NCBI RefSeq assembly: GCF_023715525.1
Contig: NZ_JAMBOG010000008.1
Span: 102,207 to 166,206, forward strand
Source: Kocuria rosea
GTDB lineage: Bacteria; Actinomycetota; Actinomycetes; Actinomycetales; Micrococcaceae
DNA: 64,000 bases
Direction of reading: 5' to 3'
In this document: in pieces, positions 63,984 to 64,000 of the stretch
Numbering within the stretch: the stretch's first letter is position 1
How the letters are laid out: every line of letters begins with the position of its first letter
Made by a program: the position numbers and the translations under genes
Notes under the pieces: model-generated
What the model was told of the DNA's origin: nothing
The model's database searches: none
The model's input: the letters and a program-made list of their open reading frames with translations, nothing else

Positions 63984-64000
63984 TCCGGCGGGGGGCCCGG

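Overview
The window is a very GC-rich (about 73-75 percent by eye) chromosomal segment from an actinobacterium. The gene order and proteins point to the Micrococcaceae, with Kocuria the best guess. This rests on memory of gene order and protein style, not on a search. No mobile element, prophage or CRISPR array was found. Most of the window is core genome with a few accessory insertions.

Region 1 (1-8.3 kb) opens with a possible leftward partial gene and an ArsR regulator/SRPBCC pair. It continues with a fatty-acid locus: an acyl-CoA dehydrogenase and a TetR regulator on the minus strand, divergent from a thiolase, a long FabG-type reductase and a MaoC dehydratase. The layout matches the mycobacterial fadE5-fadA2-fabG4-htdX locus. 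A perfect palindrome sits inside the promoter spacer of the divergent operon. Region 2 (8.3-17 kb) holds ligA, an inositol-phosphatase family gene, a resuscitation-promoting-factor-like secreted LysM protein with a long leader, a hypothetical gene and gatCAB. Region 3 (17-24.5 kb) holds oligopeptidase B, a CPBP protease, a VOC protein, a SAM-IV riboswitch controlling metY-metX, an esterase and an S4 protein. Region 4 (24.6-33.4 kb) is the glyS-GNAT-dus-dgt-MFS-dnaG-tRNA-Asn block.

Region 5 (33.4-38.6 kb) is looser. It has an 0.7-kb gene-poor stretch that may be a gene relic, a holin-superfamily membrane protein, and a DMT transporter preceded by what looks like a leaderless mini-ORF. A glycosyltransferase, tRNA-Met, a repeat-rich small lipoprotein and a frameshifted M23 peptidase follow. 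Region 6 (38.6-64 kb) is the classical actinobacterial run rpsB-tsf-pyrH-frr-cdsA ... dxr ... rip-ispG-GNAT-proS ... rimP-nusA-ylxR-infB. Into it are set a DivIVA-repeat gene, an acetate-type symporter pair, a GlsB membrane protein, a second SAM-IV riboswitch with metQNI, a TauE transporter and a DUF4439 gene.

How the parts work together: methionine synthesis (metYX) and methionine uptake (metQNI) carry the same class of SAM-sensing RNA, so both should shut down together when SAM is plentiful. Translation genes (gatCAB, glyS, proS, rpsB, tsf, frr, rimP, nusA, infB) and the MEP isoprenoid genes dxr and ispG are interleaved as is usual in this phylum. Many transcripts appear leaderless: a TANNNT-type -10 box lies 6-7 nt before an ATG or GTG with no ribosome binding site. 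The most interesting unexplained items are the leaderless mini-ORF coupled to the DMT transporter, the MtrA-like direct repeat before the Rpf-type gene, the CRP/GlxR-like site at the acetate-symporter promoter, and the hairpin that overlaps the infB Shine-Dalgarno.
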